NCBI RefSeq assembly: GCF_003952185.1
Contig: NZ_RXFS01000009.1
Span: 241,428-305,427, forward strand
DNA from: Variovorax sp. 679
GTDB lineage: Bacteria > Pseudomonadota > Gammaproteobacteria > Burkholderiales > Burkholderiaceae_C
Length of the DNA stretch: 64,000 nucleotides
Direction of reading: 5' to 3'
Positions 53,255 through 62,062 of this stretch are shown here, piece after piece. A program made the position numbers and the translations under genes. The notes below the pieces were generated by a model. The model did not search any database. It was not told the DNA's origin and saw only the letters and a program-made list of their open reading frames with translations. Each line of letters starts with the position of its first letter. Position 1 is the first letter of the stretch.

Positions 53255-54670
53255 TTACAGCGAGTAGTACATGTCGAACTCGACGGGGTGCGTCGCCATG
53301 CGGAAGCGCGTGACTTCCTGCATCTTCAGTTCGATGTACGCGTCGATGTAGGCATCGGTGAACACGCCGCCCTTGGTCAGGAACGCACGGTCCTTGTCCA
53401 GGTATTCCAGGGCCTGGTCGAGGCTGTGGCAGACGGTCGGGATCAGCGCGTCTTCTTCCGGCGGCAGGTGGTACAGGTCCTTGCTGGCGGCTTCGCCCGG
53501 ATGGATCTTGTTTTCCACGCCGTCGAGACCGGCCATCAGCAGCGCGGCGAAGCCCAGGTACGGGTTCATCAGCGGATCGGGGAAGCGCGCTTCGACGCGG
53601 CGGCCCTTCGGGTTGGCCACGAACGGGATGCGGATCGAGGCCGAGCGGTTCTTGGCCGAGTAGGCCAGCTTCACCGGGGCTTCGAAGCCGGGCACCAGGC
53701 GCTTGTAGCTGTTGGTGCCGGGGTTCGTGATGGCGTTCAGGGCACGGGCGTGCTTGATGATGCCGCCGATGTAGTGCAGGGCGAAGTCCGAGAGACCTGC
53801 GTAGCCGTCGCCTGCGAACAGGTTCTTGCCGTCCTTCCAGACCGACTGGTGCACGTGCATGCCGGAGCCGTTGTCGCCGACGATGGGCTTGGGCATGAAG
53901 GTGGCGGTCTTGCCGTAAGCGTGGGCCACGTTGTGGATCACGTACTTCTGCAGCTGGACCCAGTCGGCGCGCTGGACCAGCGTGCTGAACTTGGTGCCGA
54001 GTTCCATCTGGCCGGCGTTGGCCACTTCATGGTGATGCACTTCGACCGGGATGCCGAGCGATTCGAGCACCAGGCACATTTCCGAGCGCATGTCCTGGAA
54101 GCTGTCGACCGGGGGAACCGGGAAGTAGCCGCCCTTGACTGCGGGACGGTGACCGGTGTTGCCGTGCTCGTATTCCTTGTCGGTGTTCCACGAGGCTTCT
54201 TCGGATTCGATCTTCACGAAGCAGCCCGACATGTCGTTCTTCCAGCGCACGCCGTCGAACACGAAGAATTCGGGTTCCGGACCGAAGAAGGCGGTGTCGC
54301 CCAGGCCCGATGCCTTCATGTATGCCTCGGCGCGCTTGGCGAGCGAACGCGGATCGCGCTCGTAGGCCTTGCCGTCGGCGGGATCGATCACGTCGCAGGT
54401 CAGGATCAGCGTCGTTTCTTCGAAGAAGGGGTCGATGTTGGCGGTGTTGGGGTCGGGCATGAGCTGCATGTCCGAAGCTTCGATCCCCTTCCAGCCGGCG
54501 ATGGACGAGCCGTCGAATGCGTGGCCCGAGGTGAATTTGTCTTCATCGAAAGCCGAGACCGGCACGGTCACGTGCTGCTCTTTGCCGCGGGTATCGGTGA
54601 AGCGGAAGTCGACGAACTTGACCTCGTTTTCCTTGACGAGCTTGAGTACATCGGCGACGGTCTTTGCCAT
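53255..54670 (-). CDS. glnA: glutamine synthetase, type I
   Basis: A 471-residue GSI enzyme: beta-grasp N-terminus, the latch/active-site segment FDGSSIAGW, the ATP-binding NGSGMHVHQS, NRSASIRIP, and the adenylylation site Tyr in DLYHLPPEE, so it should be under GlnE control. It makes glutamine from glutamate and ammonia. A sigma-54 promoter with NtrC-like upstream site precedes it, and ntrBC lie just downstream, so the locus is a complete Ntr circuit. Confidence 0.97.
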   Translation of the reverse strand: MAKTVADVLKLVKENEVKFVDFRFTDTRGKEQHVTVPVSAFDEDKFTSGHAFDGSSIAGWKGIEASDMQLMPDPNTANIDPFFEETTLILTCDVIDPADGKAYERDPRSLAKRAEAYMKASGLGDTAFFGPEPEFFVFDGVRWKNDMSGCFVKIESEEASWNTDKEYEHGNTGHRPAVKGGYFPVPPVDSFQDMRSEMCLVLESLGIPVEVHHHEVANAGQMELGTKFSTLVQRADWVQLQKYVIHNVAHAYGKTATFMPKPIVGDNGSGMHVHQSVWKDGKNLFAGDGYAGLSDFALHYIGGIIKHARALNAITNPGTNSYKRLVPGFEAPVKLAYSAKNRSASIRIPFVANPKGRRVEARFPDPLMNPYLGFAALLMAGLDGVENKIHPGEAASKDLYHLPPEEDALIPTVCHSLDQALEYLDKDRAFLTKGGVFTDAYIDAYIELKMQEVTRFRMATHPVEFDMYYSL

Positions 54671-54717
54671 CAGTTTCTCCTGAGTTGGATGGTGGTTAGG
54701 AATACAGGGACGTGGGA

Positions 54718-54733
54718 TGCAGTTTCTGTGCCA
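54718..54733 (-). promoter_or_regulatory. sigma-54 promoter of glnA
   Basis: On the minus strand the sequence reads TGGCACAGAAACTGCA, matching TGGCACRNNNNTTGCW at every defined position except the first T of TTGC. The GG and GC pairs have correct spacing. The start point would be near 54707, about 37 bases before the glnA ATG. Confidence 0.82.
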
Positions 54734-54792
54734 TTGTCACCTCGTTCGATGAGGCTTCGGTGGCCGCTGCGGAACCCAAATAAAGGCGGGAA

Positions 54793-54810
54793 TTCACTAT
54801 TTTGGTGCAA
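54793..54810 (-). promoter_or_regulatory. NtrC-like binding site upstream of glnA
   Basis: TTCACTATTTTGGTGCAA on the plus strand closely resembles enterobacterial NtrC sites of the GCACTATATTGGTGC type. It is centred about 95 bp upstream of the predicted sigma-54 start. A second, weaker half-site (GCACCAA) lies at 54822-54828, inside the end of the next gene. Confidence 0.65.
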
Positions 54811-54816
54811 TCGTTT

Positions 54817-55617
54817 TTAACGCACCAATTCAGGGCCAAGCTTGGCATCAAAGCTGTGCAGCCCTTCGATCAGCTGGGCGTAGGCGGCATCGAGCCGGTC
54901 GGGACTGCCCTTCACGCCCAGCTCGATGTGCCGGCCGTAAGTCGGATGGTCGACACTGGGCAGGCTGAACACCTTGATTCCGGCATGGGTGGCCTCGATG
55001 GCCTGCATGAGCGGCGTCAGCGTGGCCTCCATGGCACCGAAAACGATCACCGACTTCTCGGCGACGGCGTCGCGGGTGAACAGGTCGGCATAGCGGCCGT
55101 CGAGCACGGATTCGATCATCGGCCAGGCCATGACGGGAAAGCCCGGCACGAAGTGCACGTCGGCTACGCTGAAGCCCGGGATCTTGTTGTACGGGTTGTA
55201 GATGAGCGCGGCGCCCTGCGGGAACACGCCCATGTTGAGCCGGTGCACGTTGTCGGACCGGTCGGGCTCGTAAGGCAGGCCCTGCTCGCGCGCCGTGTCC
55301 TGCATGCGCTCGCGGATCAGCAGTTCGGCCTCGGGGTGCAGCGCCAGCGGCACGCCCAGCGCTTTGGCGGCGCACTGGCGGGTGTGGTCGTCGGGCGTGG
55401 CGCCGATGCCGCCGGTCGAGAAGACGATGTCGCCGGAGGCGAAGGCGCGTTGCAGCGCCGCCGTGATGCGTTCGGGCTCGTCGCCCACGTATTCGGCCCA
55501 GCTCAACTGAAGGCCGCGCGCGGCAAGCAGCTCGATGACCTTGGCCATGTGCTTGTCGGCGCGCTTGCCGGAAAGGATCTCGTCGCCCACGACGATGAGA
55601 CCGAATGCGCGTGTCAT
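54817..55617 (-). CDS. CinA-like molybdopterin-binding domain protein
   Basis: A 266-residue protein of the competence/damage-inducible CinA N-terminal (MoCF-like) family: VVGDEILSGKRADKH at the start and STGGIGATPDDHT in the middle. It lacks the C-terminal amidase domain of full CinA. The family includes pyrophosphatases acting on ADP-ribose or nucleotides, but the activity here is not known. The ATG at 55617 overlaps the stop of the upstream membrane-protein gene by 4 bases; an in-frame ATG at 55629 is possible. Confidence 0.88.
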   Translation of the reverse strand: MTRAFGLIVVGDEILSGKRADKHMAKVIELLAARGLQLSWAEYVGDEPERITAALQRAFASGDIVFSTGGIGATPDDHTRQCAAKALGVPLALHPEAELLIRERMQDTAREQGLPYEPDRSDNVHRLNMGVFPQGAALIYNPYNKIPGFSVADVHFVPGFPVMAWPMIESVLDGRYADLFTRDAVAEKSVIVFGAMEATLTPLMQAIEATHAGIKVFSLPSVDHPTYGRHIELGVKGSPDRLDAAYAQLIEGLHSFDAKLGPELVR

Positions 55618-56504
55618 GGAGAACCCCATTGGGAAAGAGCGGCCTTGCTGGCTTCGTCGGCCTCGATGGCCGGCGTGCCGCCACCGACGGCCGAAGCCTC
55701 CGCAGCCGCGCGCTGGGCGCGAAGCTGCGCGAGCGCATCGAGGCAGTAATGAGCGAACCACAGCGCCGAGAAGGCGAACACCAGCGTGTAGATCCAGATG
55801 GCGATCGGCACCAGCACGAAGAATGCGGCGGCGAACAGCAGGCCCGAGGCCCAGACGATGCTGGGCGCGGCGCCCAGGTAGCCGCACAGCACGCCGATGC
55901 ACAGCAGCGGCAGCCGGTGCGCACGGAACAGCGCGGCGCGCTCCTCGGGGCTGGCATGCTCGGCCAGCGCGTCGAAACTCATCACGCGGTAGGTGAGCCA
56001 GCCCCAGATGAGCGGCGGCAGGATCAGCACCAGCGGCGGAATGAGCCACAGCGGCATCGACACCACGAGGGCGATCAGCGCCAGGATGGTCACGCCGAGC
56101 GAACGCGCCACGCTGCCGAAGAACGAGGCGCCCTTCTTCTGCTCGAGCGCCGGAAAGCGCCGCGCGCCCACCAGCTTGGTCAGGGCCGGCGCCATCAGGC
56201 CGGCCACGATCAGCAGGCAGACCACCACGATCACCGGCGTGGCTGCGAACACCACGACCAGCGCGGCCAGCACGGAAGTGATGTCGCCCGAGAAGAGACG
56301 GCCGATCCAGGCCCAGAAGCTCGACAGCAGCGGCCAGGCATCGAGCGCGCCGCGCGTCCAGTTCACTGCCGCGTCCCAATAGAAGTAGCCGAGCACCGAG
56401 GCCAGCACGATCATCAGCCCCAGCGGAAGCAGCGACAGCACGATCACGCGCGGCAGCATGCAATAGGCGACCGCGCGCCAGAAGGAGTCGAGGAGCAGGC
56501 GCAT
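55614..56504 (-). CDS. EI24-domain membrane protein (CysZ-like)
   Basis: A 296-residue integral membrane protein with about six hydrophobic segments and the EI24/CysZ family layout (LLLDSFWRAVAYCMLPRVI at the start, RVMSFDALAEHASPEERAAL in a loop). CysZ members carry sulfate, but most family members in this group have no known substrate. It is translationally coupled to the CinA-like gene. Confidence 0.82.
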   Translation of the reverse strand: MRLLLDSFWRAVAYCMLPRVIVLSLLPLGLMIVLASVLGYFYWDAAVNWTRGALDAWPLLSSFWAWIGRLFSGDITSVLAALVVVFAATPVIVVVCLLIVAGLMAPALTKLVGARRFPALEQKKGASFFGSVARSLGVTILALIALVVSMPLWLIPPLVLILPPLIWGWLTYRVMSFDALAEHASPEERAALFRAHRLPLLCIGVLCGYLGAAPSIVWASGLLFAAAFFVLVPIAIWIYTLVFAFSALWFAHYCLDALAQLRAQRAAAEASAVGGGTPAIEADEASKAALSQWGSP

Positions 56505-56554
56505 GAGGCAGCGAGGATAACGCCTCGAACGGAGCTGTCAGGGGCCGGAGCCCC

Positions 56555-57529
56555 TCAGCCGCGACCGACCATTCGCTTCAGGCCGAGCCACTGCTGGGCC
56601 CAGAAGCCCCGGCCGTATTCGCGCACGCGGCCGTCGGCACCGGGCTCGACCTGGTCGCGGATGCCGGTGGGGTCGTAGCGGTTCTCGAAGTTGGCGGTAC
56701 GAAACAGCATGTCCCACCACGGCAGCAGCACACCGAAGTTGTGGCCGCCGAGCGTGCTGCGGCCGTTCGATTCGTGGCCCAGCCCGATGCTGTGGTGCAG
56801 CCGGTGGAAACGCGGGCTGATCCACAGCCGCTCGCCGATGGCGCCGAAGCTCAGCCGCAGGTTGGCGTGCTGCAGGCTCTCGCTGAGCTGCGTGAAGGCG
56901 ACGAAGGCGATGAACTGCCCCGGCGCCACGCCGATCAGCTGCGCCACGATGACGATCAGCGTGTCGTGGACGATGTCGTCGAGCAGGTGGTTGCGGTCGT
57001 CGCTCCACATCGTCATCTGACGCTGCGAGTGGTGCAGCGAATGCAGGCCCCACCACCAGTTGAACTGGTGCTGGCCGCGGTGGATCCAGTAGCCGACGAA
57101 GTCGAGCACCACGAGGTAGATGGCGAAGGCGACCACCGGCACGTCGGTCACGCCGGGCCACACCTCGTCGAGGTGGAAGGTGCCCCACCCCGCCGTACGC
57201 AGCGCGCCCAGGGCGTCGTCGAAGAAGGGCTGCAGCGTGAAGAAGAGCGCCAGCCGGAACAGGCCGAGCCGGTGGATCAGCGTGTAGAGCACGTCGATGC
57301 GGATCGCATGGCGGTCGACCACCGGCTCCACCGAACGCCAGCGCTGCAGCGGCCCGATGACCGCGATCAGCACCAGGATCTGGATGACGCCCACCAGCAG
57401 CCAGCCGGTGGCGTCGAAGGCGTCCTCGGTCCAGCCGCCCAGGCCGACGGCGTAGACCAGCGGCTGCACGGCGGTTTCGAAGAACCAGCCCTGCATGGCG
57501 GAAAAAGCGTCTGTCAGCCAGTCGATCAC
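56555..57529 (-). CDS. sterol desaturase / fatty acid hydroxylase family protein
   Basis: A 324-residue membrane protein with the histidine clusters of the diiron fatty acid hydroxylase superfamily: HRGQH, LHSLHHS and RFHRLHHS, in helical membrane context. Members hydroxylate or desaturate lipids; the substrate is unknown. It is the last gene before a gap to the EI24 gene and lies 13 bases after a polysaccharide deacetylase gene in the same direction. Confidence 0.88.
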   Translation of the reverse strand: MIDWLTDAFSAMQGWFFETAVQPLVYAVGLGGWTEDAFDATGWLLVGVIQILVLIAVIGPLQRWRSVEPVVDRHAIRIDVLYTLIHRLGLFRLALFFTLQPFFDDALGALRTAGWGTFHLDEVWPGVTDVPVVAFAIYLVVLDFVGYWIHRGQHQFNWWWGLHSLHHSQRQMTMWSDDRNHLLDDIVHDTLIVIVAQLIGVAPGQFIAFVAFTQLSESLQHANLRLSFGAIGERLWISPRFHRLHHSIGLGHESNGRSTLGGHNFGVLLPWWDMLFRTANFENRYDPTGIRDQVEPGADGRVREYGRGFWAQQWLGLKRMVGRG

Positions 57530-57542
57530 GGCAAGAACTCGT

Positions 57543-58364
57543 TCAGGGGTGGGATGCGATCCAGGCCTTGAAGTCCGGATGCTGGCGCAGCGTGCGGAAG
57601 CAGAAGCCCTTGGCCTTCAGGCCGACGATCAGCGGTTCGAGGTTGGCCGGCGCCCACGGATCCTTGCGCGACCAGATGCCCAGGTGCGCGAGCAGGATGT
57701 CGCCGGGGCGGATGGTGTCGAGTGCCTGCGTCAGCAGCTTCGCGTTGCTGAATTTCTCGCTCGGCAGCTCGTCGCCGAGGAAGCCGGCCGGCGCCCAGCC
57801 CACGTACTTGTAGCCGCAGCCTTCGGCAGCGGCCAGCAGCGCGGGCGAGGTCTTGCCGCCCGGCGCGCGGTACAGCGGCAGCGGCTTCTTGCCGGTGACT
57901 GCCGCCAGCCGGTCGGAGGCCTTCTTGATGTTGGCGCAGTACTCGGCCGCGCTCCAGGTCGACTCCTTGCCGTTCTGCGGACCGGCCGAGGGCTTGATGC
58001 GGAAGCTCGGCGGCGTGCCCTTCACGTCGGCGCGCCAGTACGAGTGGTCGTAGGTGTGCGAGCCGAACTCGTTGCCTTCGGCCGCCCTCGCCTTCCACCA
58101 GGGCGCCCAGTGGTCGTCGAGGCTGTCGCCGTCGGTCTGGGTGCGCTCGGCGGCGGCGAAGAAGGTGACGCGCACATCCTGCCGCTTGAGCACATCGGCC
58201 ACGAGCGGCGCGATGCCCATGTGGCCGGTGTCGAAGGTCAGATAGACGGGCTTTTCGCAGGCGGCCGGCTCCGTGGCCGCCCATGCACCGGGCGACAGGG
58301 CCGCCGCCAGGACGGCCATGGAGACAGCGGCGGCAACGCCAGCGCGCCTAGATGCGTTTCGCAT
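57543..58364 (-). CDS. polysaccharide deacetylase family protein
   Basis: A 273-residue secreted protein: signal peptide (AVSMAVLAAALSPGAWA), then a NodB-type domain with motif 1 TFDTGH, motif 2 GSHTYDHS (the two metal His), motif 3 RAPGGK and a late LLAHLG. The second Asp of the usual TFDDG, a metal ligand, is Thr here, so activity may be altered. It probably acts on envelope or extracellular glycans. It overlaps the end of the beta-propeller gene by 17 bases. Confidence 0.86.
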   Translation of the reverse strand: MRNASRRAGVAAAVSMAVLAAALSPGAWAATEPAACEKPVYLTFDTGHMGIAPLVADVLKRQDVRVTFFAAAERTQTDGDSLDDHWAPWWKARAAEGNEFGSHTYDHSYWRADVKGTPPSFRIKPSAGPQNGKESTWSAAEYCANIKKASDRLAAVTGKKPLPLYRAPGGKTSPALLAAAEGCGYKYVGWAPAGFLGDELPSEKFSNAKLLTQALDTIRPGDILLAHLGIWSRKDPWAPANLEPLIVGLKAKGFCFRTLRQHPDFKAWIASHP

Positions 58365-59355
58365 GATCCAGCGTCCACACGCCGTGCGGCGAACGGCCGA
58401 CGTTGACCTGGCGCACGACCTTGTTGCTGGCCAGATCGACCACGCTGAGCTTCTTGGCCCAGCGCGAGGTCACGTAGAGCGTCTTGCCGTCGGCCGACAC
58501 GTCCATGCAGTCGGGGCCGCCCGGCACGGGATAGGTGGCGATCACCTTCAGCGTCGCCAGGTCGATACGGCTGATGGTGTTGGCAACCCGGTTGCTCACG
58601 AACACGCTCTTGCCGTCGCCGGCCGAGCGGAAGGCGTGGGCGCCCTTGCCGGTGGGAATCTTGCCGACCAGCTTGGGCTCGGCGCCGGCCACGTCGAACA
58701 CCTGCACGCCGTCGCTGCCGGTCAGGCCCACGAGCAGCGTCTTGTCGTTGTGCACGCCGAAGATGTCGGCCGGCATGGTGCCAGTGGCCACACGCCACTT
58801 GATGGTCTGCGTCGGCAGGTCGACGGCGATCATCTCGTCGCTGTCCTGCATCGTCACGTAGGCGATGGTGCTGGTGTTGTCGATCCAGATATGGCTGGGC
58901 GTCTTGCCGCTGGCGATGCGCTTGGCCAGCTTCAGGTCCTTGCCGTCCCAGCGATAGACGTCGACGTGGTTCAGGCGGTTGCCGGCCGTGACGAACCACT
59001 TCATGTCGCGCGAAAACTGCAGCTGGTACGGATCGATGATGCCGTAGACCACGCGCTGCACTTCCGCCGTGCGGGGGTTGAGGAATGTAAGCGAGTCGCC
59101 CGCCGAATTGGCCACGATGACCGACTTCTCGTCGGGCGTCATGTAGATGTGGTGCGGCTCCTTGCCGGTGGGAATGCGCTGCTTTTCGGTCCAGTCGACC
59201 GGATTGATGACGCTCACATTGGCGTCCAGCGAGTTGAGCACGAAGATCGGGGGCGGTTCGGCCGGCGCGGCGGCGGCGGGGAATGCCGCCAGGGCTGTCA
59301 GGCAGGAGAACAGGAAGGCCGCGATGCGGCCGTTCGGTCGGGCAGGGAGTCGCAA
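58348..59355 (-). CDS. secreted YncE-like beta-propeller protein (TTG start)
   Basis: A 335-residue protein with a signal peptide (IAAFLFSCLTALAAFPAAA) and seven repeated beta-propeller blades of the YncE/cytochrome D1-like type (PHHIYMTPDEKSVIVANSAG, PSHIWIDNTSTIAYVTMQD, PHGVWTLDHAKRI). No heme or metal motif is seen. The only suitable start before the signal peptide is TTG at 59355. It is the first gene of the pair with the deacetylase and may bind an envelope component. Confidence 0.84.
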   Translation of the reverse strand: MRLPARPNGRIAAFLFSCLTALAAFPAAAAPAEPPPIFVLNSLDANVSVINPVDWTEKQRIPTGKEPHHIYMTPDEKSVIVANSAGDSLTFLNPRTAEVQRVVYGIIDPYQLQFSRDMKWFVTAGNRLNHVDVYRWDGKDLKLAKRIASGKTPSHIWIDNTSTIAYVTMQDSDEMIAVDLPTQTIKWRVATGTMPADIFGVHNDKTLLVGLTGSDGVQVFDVAGAEPKLVGKIPTGKGAHAFRSAGDGKSVFVSNRVANTISRIDLATLKVIATYPVPGGPDCMDVSADGKTLYVTSRWAKKLSVVDLASNKVVRQVNVGRSPHGVWTLDHAKRI

Positions 59356-59455
59356 GGGAAGGTTCCGAGAGAGAGTTAGGAATGTTAACGGCCCGCGCTT
59401 AAGGCCGGCTGACTGCGAACGCGCCCTTTCTCCCGCTTTCTCCCTATTTTTCCCT
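59356..59455. other. short intergenic region
   Basis: About 100 bp between the beta-propeller start and the rsuA stop, both on the minus strand. It is pyrimidine-rich on the plus strand near 59430-59455, has no clear hairpin, and should contain the promoter of the beta-propeller gene. I could not assign elements. Confidence 0.4.
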
Positions 59456-60205
59456 CTATGCCGCCGGTTTCGCGGGCTTGGCCGGCGCGCGCAGGGCAGC
59501 CACCTCCGCGGTGGTCAGCCAGCGCCACTGCCCCGGAGCGAGGTCGGCGGGCAGCACCAGGTCGCCAATGCGCGAGCGGTGCAGCCCCTCGACCCGGTTG
59601 CCGACCGCCGCCAGCATGCGCTTGACCTGGTGGTACTTGCCCTCGGTGAGCGTGAGCCGCAGGTGCAGCGGGCTGTCGGACTCGCAGGCAGCCGCACGCA
59701 CCGGCTTCGGGTCGTCGTCGAGCACCACGCCGGCCAGCAGCTTCGCGATCTGCGCCTCGTCCACCGGATGCTTGGCGGTCACCTCGTAGACCTTGGGCAC
59801 GTGGTGCTTGGGCGAGCCCATCTTGTGGATGAACTGGCCGTCGTCGGTCAGCAGCAGCAGGCCGGTGGTGTCCTGATCGAGCCGGCCGATGGCCTGCACG
59901 CCTTGCACCGCCCCCTTGTTGGGACGCAGGCGCAGCGGCGACGGCAGCAGCGTGTAGATGCTCGGATAGGTCGACGGCTTCTGCGAGCACTCGGTGCCGG
60001 CCGGCTTGTGCAGCATCAGGTAGGCCTTCTCGTGGTACGCCCACGGGGTGCCCTGCACTGTGTACTGAAGGCCCTCGGGGTCGAGATCGGCGAAGGGGTC
60101 GATCACCGCCTTGCCGTCGATGGTCACGAGGCCTTGCTGGACAAGGCCCGCGCACACGCGGCGCGTGCCGAAGCCCTGGGTGAATAGGATGTCTTGCAGG
60201 TGCAT
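59456..60205 (-). CDS. rsuA: 16S rRNA pseudouridine synthase, RsuA type
   Basis: A 249-residue enzyme: N-terminal S4-like domain (HLQDILFTQGFGTRRVCAGL), catalytic Asp in GRLDQDTTGLLLLTDDGQ, and the C-terminal GKYHQVKRMLAAVGNRV and LPADLAPGQWRWLT motifs, which fit RsuA best. RsuA makes pseudouridine at position 516 of 16S rRNA. The ATG at 60205 is chosen as the S4 domain starts there. A terminator of the gene upstream lies directly before it. Confidence 0.88.
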   Translation of the reverse strand: MHLQDILFTQGFGTRRVCAGLVQQGLVTIDGKAVIDPFADLDPEGLQYTVQGTPWAYHEKAYLMLHKPAGTECSQKPSTYPSIYTLLPSPLRLRPNKGAVQGVQAIGRLDQDTTGLLLLTDDGQFIHKMGSPKHHVPKVYEVTAKHPVDEAQIAKLLAGVVLDDDPKPVRAAACESDSPLHLRLTLTEGKYHQVKRMLAAVGNRVEGLHRSRIGDLVLPADLAPGQWRWLTTAEVAALRAPAKPAKPAA

Positions 60206-60213
60206 GGGAAATG

Positions 60214-60250
60214 AAAAAAGCGGCCGCGCCGTCAAGGGCACGACCGCCTT
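60214..60250 (-). terminator. intrinsic terminator after ggt
   Basis: On the minus strand an 11-bp stem with two G-U pairs (GCGGTCGTGCC / GGCGCGGCCGC), extendable by a further 3 pairs, encloses a 6-base loop and is followed by TTTTTTC. It begins 16 bases past the ggt stop. Confidence 0.8.
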
Positions 60251-60266
60251 CGAGTTTGCCGCAGGA

Positions 60267-62003
60267 TCAGTAGCCTGCCGCCAGGCCCGTATTGCGGCGC
60301 GGGTCGTTGGCGCCGTAGAAGCGGTTGTTGCCGACCGGCTTGCCGCCCAGCGACGGCGCACCGACGATGATCGCCGCCAGGTGGTTGGCCGGCTGCGGCA
60401 CGCCCAGGTTGTGGCCCATGTCGGTCAGGATCTTGCGCGTGTCGGGGCTCAGTGCGTAGGTCTCGACGTTGGTGACGTCGGGCAGCCATTGCTGGTGGAA
60501 GCGCGGTGCGTCGACGGCTTCCTGCACGTTCATGCCGTAGTCGATGGCGTTGATCATGGTCAGCATCACCGCGGTGATGATGCGGCTGCCGCCCGGCGTG
60601 CCGACCACCATCACCGGCTTGCCGTCCTTGGACACGATGGTCGGGCTCATCGAGCTCAGCGGGCGCTTGCCCGGCTCGATCTTGTTGGCCTCGCCCTGCA
60701 CCAGGCCGTAGAGGTTGGGCACGCCCACCTTCGAGGTGAAGTCGTCCATCTCGTCGTTCAGCAGCACGCCGGTCTTGGCGGCCGTGACCTTGGCGCCAAA
60801 CCAGTCGTTCAGCGTGTAGGTCACCGAGACCGCGTTGCCCCACTTGTCGGCGATCGAGTAGTGGGTGGTGTTGCTGCCTTCATGCGGCGCGACGCCGGGC
60901 TTGATGTCCTTCGAGACGCCGGCCTTCTTCGGGTCGATGACGGCGCGGATCTTCTCGGCGTAGCCCTTGTCGAGCAGGCGATCGAGCGGGTTTTTCACGA
61001 AGTCGGGGTCGCCCAGGTAGCTGTTGCGGTCCACGTAGGCGTGGCGCATGGCCTCGATCTGGTAGTGCACGGCCTGTGCCGAGTGGTAGCCCAGATCCTT
61101 GAGCGGATAGCCCTCGAGGATGTTGAGCATCTCGCAGATGATCACGCCGCCCGAGCTGGGCGGGGGCGCCGACACGACGCGGTAGCCGCGGTAGTCGCAC
61201 TCCACCGGCGCGAGTTCGCGCGTCTTGTACTGGTCGAGGTCGGCCTGTGTGATCAGGCCCTTGCCGCCCTGGCTCGACGCCACGATGGCGCTGCCGACCC
61301 AGCCCTTGTAGAAGCCGTCGGTACCCTTGGTGCTGATCTCGCGCAGCGTCTTTGCCAGGTCTTTCTGGACCAGCTTGTCGCCCACCTTGTAGGGCTCGCC
61401 CTTGTTCAGGAAGATGGCGGCCGACGCCGGGTCTTCCTTGAAATCGGCCGTGGCGGTGCCGAGCAGGTCGATGTCGCCCTGCTGCAGCGCGAAGCCCTTC
61501 TCGGCCAGCTGGATCGACGGGGCGAGCAGTTCGCCGCGCTTCATGGTGCCGTACTTCTCGCGCGCGTACTCCATGCCCGAGACGCTGCCCGGCACGCCCA
61601 CCGCGAGGTGGCCCTTGGTGCTCAGGCCCTTGATGACGTTGCCGTCCTTGTCGAGGTACATGTTGGCCGTGGCGGCCAGCGGCGCCTTCTCGCGGAAATC
61701 GAGGAAGGTCTTGCGCCCGTCGGCCAGCTGCACGGTCATGAAGCCGCCGCCGCCGAGGTTGCCGGCCGCAGGGTACACCACCGCGAGCGCGTAGCCCACG
61801 GCCACCGCCGCGTCGACGGCGTTGCCGCCGCGCTTGAGCACGTCGACGCCGACCTTGGTGGCCAGGTGCTGCGCACTCACGACCATGCCGTTCTCGGCCG
61901 CGACCGGCGCCACCGATGCGGCGTTCGACGCGCCGGCGGCCGCCAGCGCGAGCACCGCGGTGGCTGCAGCGCGCAGCCTGGGGGTCCAGTGGATTCGTTG
62001 CAT
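60267..62003 (-). CDS. ggt: gamma-glutamyltransferase
   Basis: A 578-residue periplasmic enzyme made as a precursor: signal peptide (AAATAVLALAAAGASNA), large subunit, and the autocleavage site before Thr379 in SNTTHYSIADKWGNAVSVTY, which becomes the N-terminal nucleophile. GNLGGGGFMTV, PLSSMSPT and GTPGGSRI are further family motifs. It hydrolyses or transfers the gamma-glutamyl group of glutathione. An AAAGGAG site precedes the ATG. It follows the methyltransferase gene by 59 bases. Confidence 0.94.
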   Translation of the reverse strand: MQRIHWTPRLRAAATAVLALAAAGASNAASVAPVAAENGMVVSAQHLATKVGVDVLKRGGNAVDAAVAVGYALAVVYPAAGNLGGGGFMTVQLADGRKTFLDFREKAPLAATANMYLDKDGNVIKGLSTKGHLAVGVPGSVSGMEYAREKYGTMKRGELLAPSIQLAEKGFALQQGDIDLLGTATADFKEDPASAAIFLNKGEPYKVGDKLVQKDLAKTLREISTKGTDGFYKGWVGSAIVASSQGGKGLITQADLDQYKTRELAPVECDYRGYRVVSAPPPSSGGVIICEMLNILEGYPLKDLGYHSAQAVHYQIEAMRHAYVDRNSYLGDPDFVKNPLDRLLDKGYAEKIRAVIDPKKAGVSKDIKPGVAPHEGSNTTHYSIADKWGNAVSVTYTLNDWFGAKVTAAKTGVLLNDEMDDFTSKVGVPNLYGLVQGEANKIEPGKRPLSSMSPTIVSKDGKPVMVVGTPGGSRIITAVMLTMINAIDYGMNVQEAVDAPRFHQQWLPDVTNVETYALSPDTRKILTDMGHNLGVPQPANHLAAIIVGAPSLGGKPVGNNRFYGANDPRRNTGLAAGY

Positions 62004-62062
62004 TCGAGGATCTCCTTTGTAGGTGTGGTGATGAAGAAAACGAGTGACGTACGGTGTGCAGG

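Noticed and set aside
54804..54828. TTGGTGC-N13-GCACCAA inverted repeat as the main NtrC site
   Set aside because: The arms are in the opposite order to known NtrC sites (GCAC first, GGTGC second). The site at 54793-54810 fits the usual pattern better, so the outer repeat is treated as two separate half-sites.
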